From NCBI RefSeq assembly GCF_003627795.1, contig NZ_CP032684.1, positions 3,470,001 to 3,534,000 on the forward strand: 64,000 nucleotides of DNA, in the 5' to 3' direction. Shown piece by piece: positions 36,665-44,691 of the stretch. Every line of letters begins with the position of its first letter. Position 1 is the first letter of the stretch. The notes under the pieces were generated by a model. The model was not told the origin of the DNA. It made no database searches and worked only from the letters and a program-made list of their open reading frames with translations. Position numbers and translations under genes: made by a program. Source of the stretch: Rhizobium sp. CCGE531 (GTDB lineage: Bacteria > Pseudomonadota > Alphaproteobacteria > Rhizobiales > Rhizobiaceae).

Positions 36665-37177
36665 ATGTCCACGACTTCGCCTTCTCCCCGCGCCGGCCTC
36701 GGCTATGGCGCCCTGCTGACGATCGGCATGATCGTCGTCATCGGCTCGGCGCTCGGCTTCCAGTATATCGGCGGCTATATCCCCTGCGCGCTCTGCCTGG
36801 AGCAGCGCCAGCCCTATTATTACGGCATCCCGGTCGCCATCATCGCCGTGCTGACGGCGGTCGCCGGCCTGCCCTCCTGGATCACCCGCGGGCTGCTGAT
36901 CATCGCCGGCCTGATGATGGTTGTCGGCGGCGGCATCGGCGTCTATCACTCAGGCGTCGAATGGCACTTCTGGGAAGGCCCAACCACCTGCTCCACCTCG
37001 GCTGCCAGCGTCACGCAGAATGCCGGCGACCTGCTCGGTCAGCTGAACACCATCAAGGGGCCCTCCTGCACGGAAGCGGCACTGCGCGTCCTCGGCCTGT
37101 CCATGGCCGGATGGAATGTGATCGCCAGCATGATCCTGGCGGCGATCGCTTTTGTTGGGGCGAAGAAGGCTGGTTGA
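36665..37177 (+). CDS. dsbB: Disulfide bond formation protein B
   Basis: Inner-membrane quinone reductase that reoxidises DsbA. The 170 residues have four transmembrane helices; the first periplasmic Cys pair is in YIPCALCLEQR and the second pair (THPL-type loop) in TTCSTSAAS and GPSCTEAAL. Sequence length and Cys layout fit the family. The gene follows the YqaA-like gene in the same operon, and the IS5 element begins 85 bases downstream. Confidence 0.92.
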   Translation: MSTTSPSPRAGLGYGALLTIGMIVVIGSALGFQYIGGYIPCALCLEQRQPYYYGIPVAIIAVLTAVAGLPSWITRGLLIIAGLMMVVGGGIGVYHSGVEWHFWEGPTTCSTSAASVTQNAGDLLGQLNTIKGPSCTEAALRVLGLSMAGWNVIASMILAAIAFVGAKKAG

Positions 37178-37251
37178 TTTTTTGGGCGAACGACGGCCCT
37201 CTCGGAGGAGGTGGCTCTGATACCCCCCTCTGTCCCTTTCGGGACATCTCC

Positions 37252-37262
37252 CCCACAAGGGG
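37252..37262. repeat. Left copy of an 11-base direct repeat flanking the IS5 element
   Basis: CCCACAAGGGG is found directly left of the IS and again at 38514-38524. The uninterrupted repeat would read CTCCCCCACAAGGGGGGAG. It may be a target duplication or a coincidence with the repeated host palindrome. Confidence 0.45.
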
Positions 37263-38513
37263 ACTATTGCAAAATTGAGTGGATATGATTCCCTGTTATT
37301 GAACGGGGATGATTGTCATGGTGCTGAAGCGGACAGGTCAGTTCAGTTTTGTGGATGCGTTGATGCCGGCCGGTGGCGGCAACCAGCGTCTGGATCGGTT
37401 ATCGGGTCTTGTCAAATGGTACCGGTTCGAGAAGGTGCTGCAGCGGCTGCGCAATGATGCGGCTGCCGGCCGCCCGGCCTATCCACCGTTGATGATGTTC
37501 AAGGCACTGCTCTTGCAGTCGCTGTACGGCCTGTCGGACATGGAGCTGGAAGAAGCGCTGTATGATCGGCTGTCGTTCCGCCGCTTTGTTGGCCTGAGCT
37601 TGGAAGAGACTGTTCCCGATCACACGACCTTGTGCCGGTTCCGCAATCATCTGATCGAGGCGCGACTGCTGGAGGCGCTGTTTGCTGAACTCGACAGTCA
37701 ATTGGACAAAGCCGGGTTGATTCTGCGGCGTGGCACGATGCTGGACGCCACCATCATCGAGACGGGAGCGGCTCGGCCGCCGAAGGGGCGCCTGCCTGGA
37801 CAGGAGCCGGGACGGGAGCCCGGACAGGAGCCCGGACGGGAGATTGCCGAGCGTGGGGGAGATGCCGATGGCGTGGACACGGTGCCGCCGGTGAGGCTGA
37901 GCGACCCGGACGCCCGTTTCACGCGGCGCAAGGGCCGGCAGGGCTCGTCCTATGGCTACAAGGCCCATGTCGGCGTCGATGAGGGCTCGGGCCTGGTGCG
38001 CCGGCTGATCACCACCCCGGCCAATGTCAACGATACGGTCTGTGCCGATGATCTGATCTGCGGTGACGAACAGGCGGTATTGGCCGACAGCGCTTATCAT
38101 ACCCATGCCCGCGAGAAGACGCTGAAGGCCAGGGGCATCAAGGCGCGGCTGATGCGCCGGCCCAACAAACATCACCGCACACTGCCCCCGAAGCTGCAAC
38201 GCTTGAATGATCTGATCGCTCGCCGGCGCGCTGCCGTCGAGACGACCTTTGCTACATGGAAGCGCCGCATGGGTCTTTCGGTCATTCGTTATCGCGGACT
38301 GATCAAGGCGCAAGCCCAGGTGCTGATGACGGCAATCGCCTTCAACATGCGCCGCTGGGTGACGCTGACCGCCTAATCCGAGGGGCGGACTCTGTCCGCC
38401 ACCCGCTCAAAACCAAAACAGCCACCTAAAAACAGCCCGCTCACCAACATAGCGGACCCAAAAACTCCGCCCCAACCCTTAGGCCGTGTCTCTGCTCTCG
38501 TTTATGCAACGAT
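37263..38513 (+). mobile_element. IS5-family insertion sequence, about 1.25 kb, apparently intact
   Basis: One transposase with all catalytic residues. Imperfect terminal repeats: left TTGCAAAATTGAG (37269) and the reverse complement of the right end TTGCATAAACGAG. An 11-base direct repeat (CCCACAAGGGG) sits immediately outside both ends. It is inserted into a palindromic intergenic repeat whose two arms (37228-37262 and about 38625-38680) now lie on either side. The end positions are estimates. Confidence 0.7.
37318..38376 (+). CDS. IS5-family transposase
   Basis: 352 residues from the MVLKRTG start (an ATG three codons upstream is possible). A DUF772-like N-terminal DNA-binding domain (LLQSLYGLSDMELEEALYDRLSFRRFVGLS) is followed by the DDE nuclease: the first Asp in MLDATIIE, the second in VLADSAYHT, and the Glu in AAVETTFATWKRRMGLS. 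The frame is intact. A tandem of four 12-base units inside the domain (37795-37842) encodes PGQEPGREPGQEPGRE between the first and second catalytic Asp, which is unusual. Confidence 0.93.
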   Translation: MVLKRTGQFSFVDALMPAGGGNQRLDRLSGLVKWYRFEKVLQRLRNDAAAGRPAYPPLMMFKALLLQSLYGLSDMELEEALYDRLSFRRFVGLSLEETVPDHTTLCRFRNHLIEARLLEALFAELDSQLDKAGLILRRGTMLDATIIETGAARPPKGRLPGQEPGREPGQEPGREIAERGGDADGVDTVPPVRLSDPDARFTRRKGRQGSSYGYKAHVGVDEGSGLVRRLITTPANVNDTVCADDLICGDEQAVLADSAYHTHAREKTLKARGIKARLMRRPNKHHRTLPPKLQRLNDLIARRRAAVETTFATWKRRMGLSVIRYRGLIKAQAQVLMTAIAFNMRRWVTLTA

Positions 38514-38713
38514 CCCACAAGGGGGGAGATTGTTGGGAGTTTGCCGCTGGTAACCCCCATAAAACAACAAGCAGCAAATCGCAGCTTGCTCGATGCTTGC
38601 TTGAGGTGAGGGAGTGGTGCAGGTGACCAATCTCCCCCCTTGTGGGGGAGATGTCGCGAGAGCGACAGAGGGGGGTGCCGCACCCTCCTCGAGCGCAGCC
38701 GCCAACGTGACCC
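38514..38713. repeat. Right part of the interrupted palindromic repeat and flank
   Basis: It starts with CCCACAAGGGG (38514-38524), contains GGGGAGATTGTTGGG and an inverted arm CCCCTTGTGGGGGAGATGTC (about 38636-38655) with CGCGAGAGCGACAGAGGGGGG, which mirrors the arm at 37226-37262. No gene is visible between the IS and the HNH nuclease gene. Confidence 0.55.
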
Positions 38714-39271
38714 TTACGGCTGCAGTTCCGAATCCCAGTAGAGATAGTCGAGCCAGCTGTCGTGCAGGTAGTTCGGCGGGAACAGGCGGCCGTTGTTGTG
38801 CAGGTCTTGCACCGTCGGCTGGTATGGCTTCTGCGCCGGGAACATGCCGGCCTGCTTCGGCAGCTTGCTGCCCTTGCGCAGGTTGCAGGGCGAACAGGCG
38901 GCCACCACGTTTTCCCAGGTGGTCTCGCCGCCATGGGCGCGCGGGATGACGTGGTCGAAAGTCAGGTCGTCATGAGAGCCGCAATACTGGCATTCGAACC
39001 GGTCGCGCAGGAAGACGTTGAACCGGGTGAAGGCGGGATTGCGGGATGGCTGCACATATGTCTTCAGGCAGACAACGCTCGGCAGCCGCATCGAAAAGCT
39101 CGGCGACGATACGCTGTGATCGTATTCTGCAATGATATTCACACGGTCAAGGAAGACCGCCTTGATCGCGTCCTGCCAGGACCAGAGCGACAAGGGATAG
39201 TAACTCAGCGGTCTGTAGTCAGCGTTCAACACGAGCGCTGGCAAGGACTGCGGGGAAACTGCAATCGTCAA
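38714..39271 (-). CDS. HNH endonuclease family protein
   Basis: 185 residues in the small HNH group typical of rhizobia. A C-x2-C zinc pair (CQYCGSHDDLTFDHVIPRAHGG) contains the HNH His-Asn-His region (DHVIPRAHGGETTWENVVAACSPCN). The target is unknown; in other genomes these are chromosomal housekeeping nucleases rather than phage parts. The start is a TTG at 39271 with GGAGGG upstream and gives the LTIAVSPQ opening; earlier codons reading upstream do not resemble the family. Confidence 0.85.
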   Translation of the reverse strand: MTIAVSPQSLPALVLNADYRPLSYYPLSLWSWQDAIKAVFLDRVNIIAEYDHSVSSPSFSMRLPSVVCLKTYVQPSRNPAFTRFNVFLRDRFECQYCGSHDDLTFDHVIPRAHGGETTWENVVAACSPCNLRKGSKLPKQAGMFPAQKPYQPTVQDLHNNGRLFPPNYLHDSWLDYLYWDSELQP

Positions 39272-39381
39272 GGAACCCTCCTGATCGATTCGCCATCTGC
39301 ACCTGTATATTAGGCCGGTTGTTACAGGATTGTGAAGTCGAATAAATTCAGTGCGTAAAGGCGAACGCTGGGAGGCGCTGA

Positions 39382-40026
39382 TTAAACTATAGGCAGCGCA
39401 TCCCGCCGCGTTTTCACCGCATAATAGGCCCAGAAAAGCCGGGCGGCAACGGAGCGCCAGGGCGCCCAAACCGCTGCTTCCCGGGCAACGGCCTTGGCCA
39501 AGGGCCTGACTTCATGGCCGAAAGCCATGCCGACGGCCGCCTGCAGTGCCACGTCGCCCGCCGGAAACACATCTGCGTGACCGCCGCAGAACATCAGGTA
39601 GACCTCGGCCGTCCAGGGGCCGATTCCCTTGATGGAAGTCAGCTCGGAAAGCGCCTTGTCCGGTGATTCGGCGCTGAGCGCCTGCAGATCGAGGCTGCCG
39701 CCGGCAACCGCTTCGGCCACGCGAGCCAGCGTCTCGTGCTTGATTCGCGACAGGCCGAAGGTTCGCCACGCTTCCGGCTGCAGGCCGGCATAGCCCTTGG
39801 CGGTCACATGGCCCATTCCGGCGATCATCTTCCCCCAGATCGCATCGGCGCTGGCGCGGGAGACGACCTGCGAAACGATGATATGGGCGAGCCCTTCGAA
39901 GCCCGGTTCGCGCAGGCGCAGCGGCAAGGCGCCTGCCTCTGCGGCAACACGCCGCAGGCGCGGGTCGAGCTCCAATAGCGCAGCCAGGCCCCGTTCGATG
40001 TCGCGCTCGTCGCGAATGATCTGCAT
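39382..40026 (-). CDS. alkA: DNA-3-methyladenine glycosylase II (AlkA-like, HhH-GPD)
   Basis: Base-excision repair of alkylated purines. The 214 residues contain the helix-hairpin-helix LTSIKGIGPWTAEVYLMF and the catalytic Asp in FPAGDVALQ. There is no N-terminal TBP-like AlkA domain, so this is the minimal form. The start is at 40026 (MQIIRDERD); another ATG at 40071 overlaps the divergent gluQRS start and is less likely. Confidence 0.92.
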   Translation of the reverse strand: MQIIRDERDIERGLAALLELDPRLRRVAAEAGALPLRLREPGFEGLAHIIVSQVVSRASADAIWGKMIAGMGHVTAKGYAGLQPEAWRTFGLSRIKHETLARVAEAVAGGSLDLQALSAESPDKALSELTSIKGIGPWTAEVYLMFCGGHADVFPAGDVALQAAVGMAFGHEVRPLAKAVAREAAVWAPWRSVAARLFWAYYAVKTRRDALPIV

Positions 40027-40069
40027 GGCGTCTCGTGGTCCCCGGTTCAAATTCGTGGCAGAAGAAAGC

Positions 40070-40948
40070 ATGATCGAGATTCCCCGTCAAAAGCCGAAAT
40101 TCCGTTTTGCCCCGAGCCCCAACGGCCCGCTGCATCTCGGCCATGCGCTGTCGGCCATTCTCAATCACGACATGGCGGCAAAGGCCGGCGGCGACTTCCT
40201 GCTGCGCATCGAAGACATAGATCAGACGCGCTGCACACCCGATTTCGAAGCCGGCATCTTTTCAGATCTCTCCTGGCTCGGCCTTCGCTGGCAGGAGCCG
40301 GTGCGCCGGCAGTCCGAACATTTTCCGGCCTATCAGCAAGCCTTGCAGGCGCTGATCGACCGTGGCCTCGTCTACCCCGCCTTCCTGACGCGCGGTGAGG
40401 TCAAGGCCCGCGTCGCCGCCTTCGAGGCGGATGGCAGCTTCTGGCCGCGCGATCCGGACGGCACGCCGCTCTATCCGCCCGACGACCGCGAGCGCGGCGA
40501 TGCAGAGCAGCGCCGCCTGCTGGCATCGGGCATGAAACACGCCTGGCGTCTCGACATGGAAAAAGCGCTGGCGGCGGGCGGACAGCTCCATTGGCAGGAA
40601 AGCGGCGACGGTGAGACGGGTACTATCCTCGCCGACCCCGCCGCCTGGGGCGATGTCGTGCTGTCGCGCTCGGACGCGCCCTCGAGCTATCATCTTTCTG
40701 TTGTCGTCGATGACGCCATGCAGGGCATCACCCATGTCGTGCGCGGACTCGACCTCTTCCACGCCACCTCGATCCATCGCCTGCTGCAGGCCCTTCTCGA
40801 CCTGCCGGAACCGCTCTATCATCACCACCGCCTCCTTCTCGGCAGCGACGGCAAAAAGCTTTCCAAGAGCATGGGCGATACCGGCATTGCCGAATGGCGC
40901 CGGCAGGGCCTGTCACCGGCGGAGCTTCGCCGACGCATCGCTCTCTGA
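40070..40948 (+). CDS. gluQ: Glutamyl-Q tRNA(Asp) synthetase
   Basis: Attaches glutamate to queuosine at position 34 of tRNA-Asp, a truncated relative of GluRS lacking an anticodon-binding domain. The 292 residues carry the HIGH-like FAPSPNGPLHLGHALSAI and the KLSKSMGD (KMSKS-like) motifs. The start at 40070 has GAAGAAAG upstream. The usual four-ligand zinc site of E. coli GluQRS is missing: the segment VYPAFLTRGEVKARV contains no Cys. The 3' end overlaps the convergent yihY gene by 36 bases. Confidence 0.93.
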   Translation: MIEIPRQKPKFRFAPSPNGPLHLGHALSAILNHDMAAKAGGDFLLRIEDIDQTRCTPDFEAGIFSDLSWLGLRWQEPVRRQSEHFPAYQQALQALIDRGLVYPAFLTRGEVKARVAAFEADGSFWPRDPDGTPLYPPDDRERGDAEQRRLLASGMKHAWRLDMEKALAAGGQLHWQESGDGETGTILADPAAWGDVVLSRSDAPSSYHLSVVVDDAMQGITHVVRGLDLFHATSIHRLLQALLDLPEPLYHHHRLLLGSDGKKLSKSMGDTGIAEWRRQGLSPAELRRRIAL

Positions 40949-41875
40949 TTTGGCCCCCGATTCGGCCCCTGACTCCGAGGGTATTTTTTCCGATGGCACC
41001 TCGACGGCCGCACGGCTCGCCACCTTGCCGAACAATAACCGCCGCACGCGGAACTTCATCAGCGCCGCATTGATCTCCGCACCGATGATGAAAATCACGG
41101 CCAGCATATAGAGGAAGATCAGCACGATCATCACCGACGCCAGACCGGCATAGGTGGCGGTATAATTGGCGAAGGTCGAGAGATAATAGGCAAAGAGCAG
41201 CGCGCCGATCGACCAGAAGATCAAGGTCAGCAGCACGCCGGGAATGACGTCGAAGATCCGCCTGTGGCCGGCCGCGAGCCACAGATGCAGGATCATGAGG
41301 CCGGCGAGCAGCAGGAAGATCGTGCCGTAGATCCGCCAGCTGAAGACGATCTCGAGAATATCGGCAAGCTGCGGCAGCCATTGCCGGGTGTAATTCAGCG
41401 CGAGCGGCACGGCGACGAGCAGGATGCTGAGGATCGCAAAGATCAGCACGGCGATCAGCACGTAGCCGAGGCTGGCGAGACGGTTGAAATACCACGGCCG
41501 GGTTTCCGGAACGCGATAGGCACGATTGAGGGATATGCGCAGCGCCTCGACGCCGTTCGAGGCGAAATAGGCGGCCGCAAGCACGGAGATCGTCAGCAGC
41601 CCGCCGCGCGGGATCGTCAGCACCTGCACCACCTGATCGGCCAGCGGCTTGGCGATCGCTTCCGGCCAGGTGTCGAAGATCAGATGCACCGCCGTCGACG
41701 AGAACTGGCTGGCCCCGAGGAAGCTTGCCAGCGCCGTGCCGAAGATCAGGAAGGGGAAGACGGCCAGCAGCGTCGAAAGCGCGACATGGCTTGCCATGGC
41801 GAACCCGTCATCCTCGACGAAATGGAACACCGCGTCGTAGATCACCTTGTAAATCGTCCGCAGCGCTGTCGGCAT
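40913..41875 (-). CDS. YihY/BrkB family membrane protein
   Basis: 320 residues with about six transmembrane helices in the order typical of YihY/BrkB/UPF0761 proteins, including FVEDDGFAMASHVALSTLLAVFPFLIFG and RGGLLTISVLAAAYFASNGV with the GVEALRISLNRAYR motif. The name includes RNase BN by historical error; the function remains unclear, probably membrane or transport-related. I start at 41875 because GGAG is five bases before it; an ATG at 41899 is possible. The last 36 bases overlap gluQ. Confidence 0.9.
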   Translation of the reverse strand: MPTALRTIYKVIYDAVFHFVEDDGFAMASHVALSTLLAVFPFLIFGTALASFLGASQFSSTAVHLIFDTWPEAIAKPLADQVVQVLTIPRGGLLTISVLAAAYFASNGVEALRISLNRAYRVPETRPWYFNRLASLGYVLIAVLIFAILSILLVAVPLALNYTRQWLPQLADILEIVFSWRIYGTIFLLLAGLMILHLWLAAGHRRIFDVIPGVLLTLIFWSIGALLFAYYLSTFANYTATYAGLASVMIVLIFLYMLAVIFIIGAEINAALMKFRVRRLLFGKVASRAAVEVPSEKIPSESGAESGAKSESDASAKLRR

Positions 41876-41976
41876 TCCATCTCCGCTTGACGTCGGCATT
41901 CATCCGCCGGTTGTCGATTGTATCGGGTTCCTGAATATGGGAAACGAGTTCCGGTTTGTACAGGAATCATCTTACC

Positions 41977-42810
41977 ATGGCGGAACAACGCATCATCCTG
42001 CTGACTGGTTGCTCCTCCGGGATCGGCGCTCATTGCGCCCGGGTCTTGCGCGACGACGGATGGCGCGTTTTCGCGACCGTGCGCAACGAAGCCGATCTCG
42101 CGCCGCTCACGGCGGACGGCATCGAAGCGCTGCTTCTGGACTACACCCGCCCGGAGACGATTTCCGCCGCGGTCGCAACGATGCGGGAGCGCACCGGCGA
42201 CCGCATCGACGCCCTCTTCAACAACGGCGCCTATGGTCAGCCGGGTGCGGTCGAGGATCTCACGACCGATGTGCTGCGCGAACAGTTCGAGACGAACTTC
42301 TTCGGCTGGCACGAGCTGACGCGCCAGATCCTGCCGCTGATGCGCAGCCAAGGCCATGGCCGCATCGTCAATTGCTCGTCCATTCTCGGGCTGGTCCCCT
42401 ATCGCTTCCGCGGCGCCTATACGGCCTCGAAATTTGCGCTCGAAGGGCTGACGATCACGCTCCGAATGGAGCTGCAGGACAGCGGCATCCATGTGAGCCT
42501 CATTGAGCCCGGCCCGATCGCGACGCGCTTTACCGCCAATGCGCTCGCCAAGATCCGCGAGCATATCGACCTCGAGGGGTCCGCCCATGCGGTGGAATAC
42601 CGCAGGCAGATCAGGCGGCTGGATGGCTCCGGCCCGATCAACAAGCATAAATTGGGTCCTGAAGCCGTCTATGATGTGCTAAAATTGGCTTTGAATGTGA
42701 GGAGCCCGCGCCCACATTATCTGGTAACGACGCCCGCAAAGCAGGGCGTCCTCTTGAAAAGGCTATTGCCGGCTAACCTTTTCTATCGTCTGATGCGCCG
42801 GCTGGACTAG
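41977..42810 (+). CDS. Short-chain dehydrogenase/reductase
   Basis: 277 residues of the classical SDR type. Cofactor motif TGCSSGIGAHCARVL (NADP(H) type TGxxxGIG), the NNGAYG motif, and the catalytic Ser (VNCSSILG) plus YTASKFALEG (YxxxK). The substrate is unknown. AGGAA precedes the ATG at 41977. The stop codon coincides with the start of a family A repeat. The C-terminal about 60 residues are helical and exceed the core, as in retinol-dehydrogenase-like SDRs. Confidence 0.92.
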   Translation: MAEQRIILLTGCSSGIGAHCARVLRDDGWRVFATVRNEADLAPLTADGIEALLLDYTRPETISAAVATMRERTGDRIDALFNNGAYGQPGAVEDLTTDVLREQFETNFFGWHELTRQILPLMRSQGHGRIVNCSSILGLVPYRFRGAYTASKFALEGLTITLRMELQDSGIHVSLIEPGPIATRFTANALAKIREHIDLEGSAHAVEYRRQIRRLDGSGPINKHKLGPEAVYDVLKLALNVRSPRPHYLVTTPAKQGVLLKRLLPANLFYRLMRRLD

Positions 42811-42906
42811 AGCAATCCCGGAAAAGTGCCCAGCGGTTTTCCGCCGGAATTGCGAAAAGCAACGAGATAGAGCGGCTCGGAGATCCGTGAAAGGCTGAAC
42901 CGCTTT
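42809..42906. repeat. Rhizobial palindromic repeat, family A copy 5
   Basis: AGAGCAATCCCGGAAAAG then GCGGTTTTCCGCCGGAATTGC, and a second part AGAGCGGCTCGGAGATCC...GGCTGAACCGCT. The element overlaps the TAG stop codon of the SDR gene (42808-42810). Confidence 0.75.
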
Positions 42907-42927
42907 AAAGACAAGGATGGAGGAGCC

Positions 42928-43131
42928 ATGTCGACCTTTACCTATACCGCCGCCATCATTGTCATGGGACTTGTCGCGATCGTTCTCGTTCGCGGCCTGT
43001 GGAACATGATGAAAGGCGACAATCCGAACCTTTCGAACCGGCTGATGCAATTGCGTGTCCTGCTGCAGGCGGTCGCGATCATTCTGATCATGCTGACGCT
43101 CTGGCTGACGGGCGGCGGCCGCCCGGCCTAA
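42928..43131 (+). CDS. Twin-transmembrane protein (HIG1-like)
   Basis: 67 residues with two hydrophobic helices (about 5-28 and 45-64) and a basic loop (RGLWNMMKGDNPNLSNRLMQLR) that matches the HIG1 family of small membrane proteins linked with respiratory supercomplexes in eukaryotes. It is 13 bases before the cobalamin adenosyltransferase gene in the same direction. AGGAG precedes the start. Confidence 0.8.
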   Translation: MSTFTYTAAIIVMGLVAIVLVRGLWNMMKGDNPNLSNRLMQLRVLLQAVAIILIMLTLWLTGGGRPA

Positions 43132-43144
43132 CCACAGGAACACG

Positions 43145-43723
43145 ATGGTCAAGCTCAACAAGATCTACACCAAGACCGGCGATGACGGCACTACGGGCCT
43201 CGTCGCCGGCCCGAGGCGGCTGAAGCACGACCTGCGCGTCGAAAGCTACGGCACCGTCGACGAAGCCAATTCCGCCATCGGCGTCGCCCGGCTGCATACT
43301 GTTGAGCGGCCCGATCTCGACGCCATGCTGATGCGCATCCAGAATGATCTCTTCGATCTCGGCGCCGATCTTTCCACACCTGAAACGGACGAACCGCCGG
43401 CCTATGAACCGCTGCGCGTCGTCGACCATCAGGTCGAACGCATCGAGCACGATATCGATCTGCTCAACGCCGATCTCGAGCCGTTGAGGTCCTTCGTGCT
43501 CCCGGCCGGCAGCCCGGCCTCCGCCCATCTGCACCTTGCCCGCACCATTGCCCGGCGCGCGGAACGCCTCATGGTGGCGCTGTCGCGCGAGCAAGGCGAG
43601 CGCGTCAGCCCGACGGCGCTGAAATATATCAACCGCCTTTCCGATTTTCTCTTCGTCGCCGCGCGGCATGCCAATGATCGCGGCCGCGCCGACGTACTGT
43701 GGGTTCCCGGCAAGAATCGGTAG
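43145..43723 (+). CDS. pduO: Cob(I)yrinic acid a,c-diamide / cobalamin adenosyltransferase, PduO type
   Basis: Adds the 5'-deoxyadenosyl group to Co(I) corrinoid to make adenosylcobalamin, as in human MMAB. The 192 residues contain the KIYTKTGDDGTTGLVAGPR ATP loop, the YGTVDEANSAIG block, an RxxAR-type helix (HLARTIARRAERLMVAL) and YINRLSDFLFVAARH. It is trimeric in relatives. It lies in a small operon with the HIG1-like gene and before etfBA, fitting use by B12-dependent mutases, though none is in the window. Confidence 0.93.
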   Translation: MVKLNKIYTKTGDDGTTGLVAGPRRLKHDLRVESYGTVDEANSAIGVARLHTVERPDLDAMLMRIQNDLFDLGADLSTPETDEPPAYEPLRVVDHQVERIEHDIDLLNADLEPLRSFVLPAGSPASAHLHLARTIARRAERLMVALSREQGERVSPTALKYINRLSDFLFVAARHANDRGRADVLWVPGKNR

Positions 43724-43762
43724 TGGGGCAAAATCATTCACGAGAGGCACCGCATATTGATG

Positions 43763-43778
43763 TTGACGTAAACGTTAT
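43763..43778. promoter_or_regulatory. Imperfect palindrome upstream of etfBA
   Basis: TTGACGTAAACGTTAT contains ACGT-AA-ACGT, similar in outline to reported LiuR-type operators of alpha- and gammaproteobacteria that control branched-chain amino acid and fatty acid breakdown genes including etfBA. The resemblance is from memory of the motif shape, so this is a weak inference. It lies about 150 bases before the etfB ATG. Confidence 0.35.
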
Positions 43779-43921
43779 TTATGCCTTTCAAGCAATTCGT
43801 CTCTCGGCGGCCTGGAAGCGTTGTAATTGGGGGAAAAACGCGTATCCATGTCGCCATTCGACAAATGGAATGGCGCTAAGCAGCGCATGTTCTCGGGCGG
43901 TCATGTTGAAGGAAGGATTCC

Positions 43922-44671
43922 ATGAAAATTCTCGTCCCAGTGAAGCGGGTGGTTGATTACAACGTAAAGATCCGCGTGAAGCCGGATGGAAGTGGCGTCG
44001 AGCTTTCGAACGTGAAGATGTCGATGAACCCGTTCGACGAGATCTCGGTCGAAGAGGCGCTGCGGCTCAGGGAAGCCGGCAAGGCCGAGGAAGTCGTGGT
44101 CGTGTCGATCGGGCCTGCCAAGGCCGAGGAGACGCTGAGGACGGCGCTCGCCATGGGGGCTGATCGCGCCATCCTGGTCGAGACCGACGATCAGGTCGAG
44201 CCGCTCGCTGTCGCCAAGATCCTGAAAGGTGTCGCCGACGCCGAACAGCCGGGCCTCGTTATCGTCGGCAAGCAGGCGATCGATGACGACAGCAACCAGA
44301 CCGGCCAGATGCTGGCAGCCCTGCTCGGCACCGCCCAGGCCACCTTCGCCTCGAAGATCGAGATCGGTGAGGGAAGCGCCAAGGTCACCCGCGAAGTCGA
44401 TGGCGGCCTGCAGACGATCGAGGTCAAGCTTCCGGCTGTCGTCACTACCGACCTGCGCCTCAACGAGCCGCGCTACGCCTCGCTGCCGAATATCATGAAG
44501 GCCAAGAAGAAGCCGCTCGACAAGAAGTCGCCTGCCGATTTCGGCGTGTCGACCGAGCCGCGGCTGAAGGTGCTGAAGACGGAAGAGCCGTCGGGCCGCA
44601 AGGCGGGCGTCAAGGTCAAGTCGGTTGCCGAGCTGGTCGAGAAGCTCAAGACCGAAGCCGGCGTGCTCTAG
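43922..44671 (+). CDS. etfB: Electron transfer flavoprotein subunit beta
   Basis: Small ETF subunit that, with EtfA, carries electrons from acyl-CoA dehydrogenases to ETF-ubiquinone oxidoreductase. The 249 residues include [22 protein letters not shown], the acidic-loop [19 protein letters not shown] and the recognition loop [13 protein letters not shown]-binding features ([12 protein letters not shown]) are present. Start has GAAGGATTCC upstream. etfA follows after 20 bases. Confidence 0.97.
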   Translation: MKILVPVKRVVDYNVKIRVKPDGSGVELSNVKMSMNPFDEISVEEALRLREAGKAEEVVVVSIGPAKAEETLRTALAMGADRAILVETDDQVEPLAVAKILKGVADAEQPGLVIVGKQAIDDDSNQTGQMLAALLGTAQATFASKIEIGEGSAKVTREVDGGLQTIEVKLPAVVTTDLRLNEPRYASLPNIMKAKKKPLDKKSPADFGVSTEPRLKVLKTEEPSGRKAGVKVKSVAELVEKLKTEAGVL

Positions 44672-44691
44672 GATAGGAAAGGATAATACCC

